A stretch of 5,859 bases of DNA from Gammaproteobacteria bacterium. GTDB lineage: Bacteria; Pseudomonadota; Gammaproteobacteria; Pseudomonadales; Azotimanducaceae. The DNA lies in assembly GCA_030432795.1 (NCBI GenBank), contig JAUILW010000231.1, positions 1-5,859 of the forward strand, read 5' to 3'. Below are positions 5,427 to 5,859 of this stretch, in pieces (position 1 is the first letter of the stretch; each line of letters begins with the position of its first letter). The position numbers and the translations under genes were made by a program. Under the pieces are notes generated by a model. It was not told the DNA's origin. It did no database searches and worked only from the letters and a program-made list of their open reading frames with translations.

Positions 5427-5859
5427 ATGCAGGTTTACTACGAAAAGGACGCTGACCTTTCCATCATCCAGAACATGAAGGTCGTGGTTGTGGGCTACGG
5501 TTCGCAAGGGCACGCGCACGCTAACAACCTCCGTGATTCTGGTGTTGAAAACGTGGTGGTTGGCCTGCGGCCGGGTTCCGGCAGCGCTCGTAAGGCGGAA
5601 AAGGCTGGGTTTACGGTGCAGCCCGTTGCCGAAGCGGTGAAGGATGCCGATGTGATCATGGTGCTCACGCCGGACGAGATCCAGAAAGACCTCTACGCCA
5701 ATGAGATTGCGCCCAATGCCAAAGAAGGTGCCGCACTGGCCTTCGCGCACGGCTTCAATGTGCACTTCGGTCTGATCGAAGCGCGGCCGGATATGGACGT
5801 GGTGATGATCGCGCCGAAAGGCCCGGGCCACACCGTACGATCCACCTACGTGGCAGGCG
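5427..5859 (+). CDS. ilvC: Ketol-acid reductoisomerase, N-terminal part, cut by the window end
   Basis: The first 144 codons of IlvC are present, with one base left over at the window edge. The enzyme isomerises 2-acetolactate or 2-aceto-2-hydroxybutyrate and reduces the product with NADPH and Mg2+, the step after acetohydroxyacid synthase. The Rossmann nucleotide-binding motif is VVVVGYGSQGHAHANNL (residues 19-35). The following loop LRPGSGSARKAEKAG contains Arg48, Ser51 and Ser53, the arrangement associated with NADPH preference. Further family landmarks are VMVLTPDEIQ (77-86), LAFAHGFNVHF (104-114) with His108, and MIAPKGPGHTVR (127-138). The start follows MxVYYEKDADL-type N-termini and has AGGGGA (5415-5420) 6 nt upstream. 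The 34-bp gap after ilvH contains no terminator, so it is very likely in the same operon. Whether it is the short class I form cannot be seen because the C-terminal domain is outside the window. Confidence 0.96.
   Translation, partial: MQVYYEKDADLSIIQNMKVVVVGYGSQGHAHANNLRDSGVENVVVGLRPGSGSARKAEKAGFTVQPVAEAVKDADVIMVLTPDEIQKDLYANEIAPNAKEGAALAFAHGFNVHFGLIEARPDMDVVMIAPKGPGHTVRSTYVAG

Noticed and set aside
1..5859. Mobile elements, CRISPR repeats, tRNA or rRNA genes, toxin-antitoxin or defence genes.
   Set aside because: No transposase or integrase sequence, no regularly spaced direct repeats, no cloverleaf and no matching protein motifs were seen anywhere in the window.

Overview
The window is an ordinary chromosomal stretch of a GC-rich proteobacterium. 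The ilv gene order, the IlvI and IlvH sequences (close to the E. coli isozyme III and Pseudomonas types) and a DUF4124 periplasmic protein all point to Gammaproteobacteria, possibly a marine or pseudomonad-like lineage. That placement comes from reading protein sequence, not from a database search.

Layout, left to right. (1) Bases 3-524 (+) are the 3' part of a carboxymuconolactone decarboxylase-family gene that begins before the window. It is followed by a strong stem-loop (556-588), probably its terminator. (2) Bases 525-822 hold no convincing gene. They contain that hairpin, a near-perfect 24-bp palindrome (672-695) and a candidate promoter. (3) Bases 823-1239 (+) encode a small four-helix membrane protein I do not recognise. 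(4) It converges on a minus-strand block: an NTF2/SnoaL-like protein (2920-2567), a secreted DUF4124 protein (2481-2017) and a DJ-1/PfpI-family protein (2007-1351). The last two are 9 bp apart and look like a transcriptional unit with its own promoter. (5) Diverging from that block is the branched-chain amino acid operon: ilvI (3144-4895), ilvH (4892-5392, 4-bp overlap) and the first 144 codons of ilvC (from 5427, running off the window).

Together ilvI, ilvH and ilvC encode the first two shared steps of valine, leucine and isoleucine synthesis. Acetohydroxyacid synthase (IlvI catalytic, IlvH regulatory) condenses pyruvate with pyruvate or 2-oxobutyrate, and IlvC isomerises and reduces the product. 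The left-hand genes show no clear functional link to this pathway.

I found no mobile element, CRISPR array, tRNA, rRNA or defence system, and no strong case for an undescribed system. The items most worth a second look are the palindrome in the 525-822 gap, the unrecognised membrane protein beside it, and the roughly 150-nt ilvI leader that lacks an evident leader peptide.
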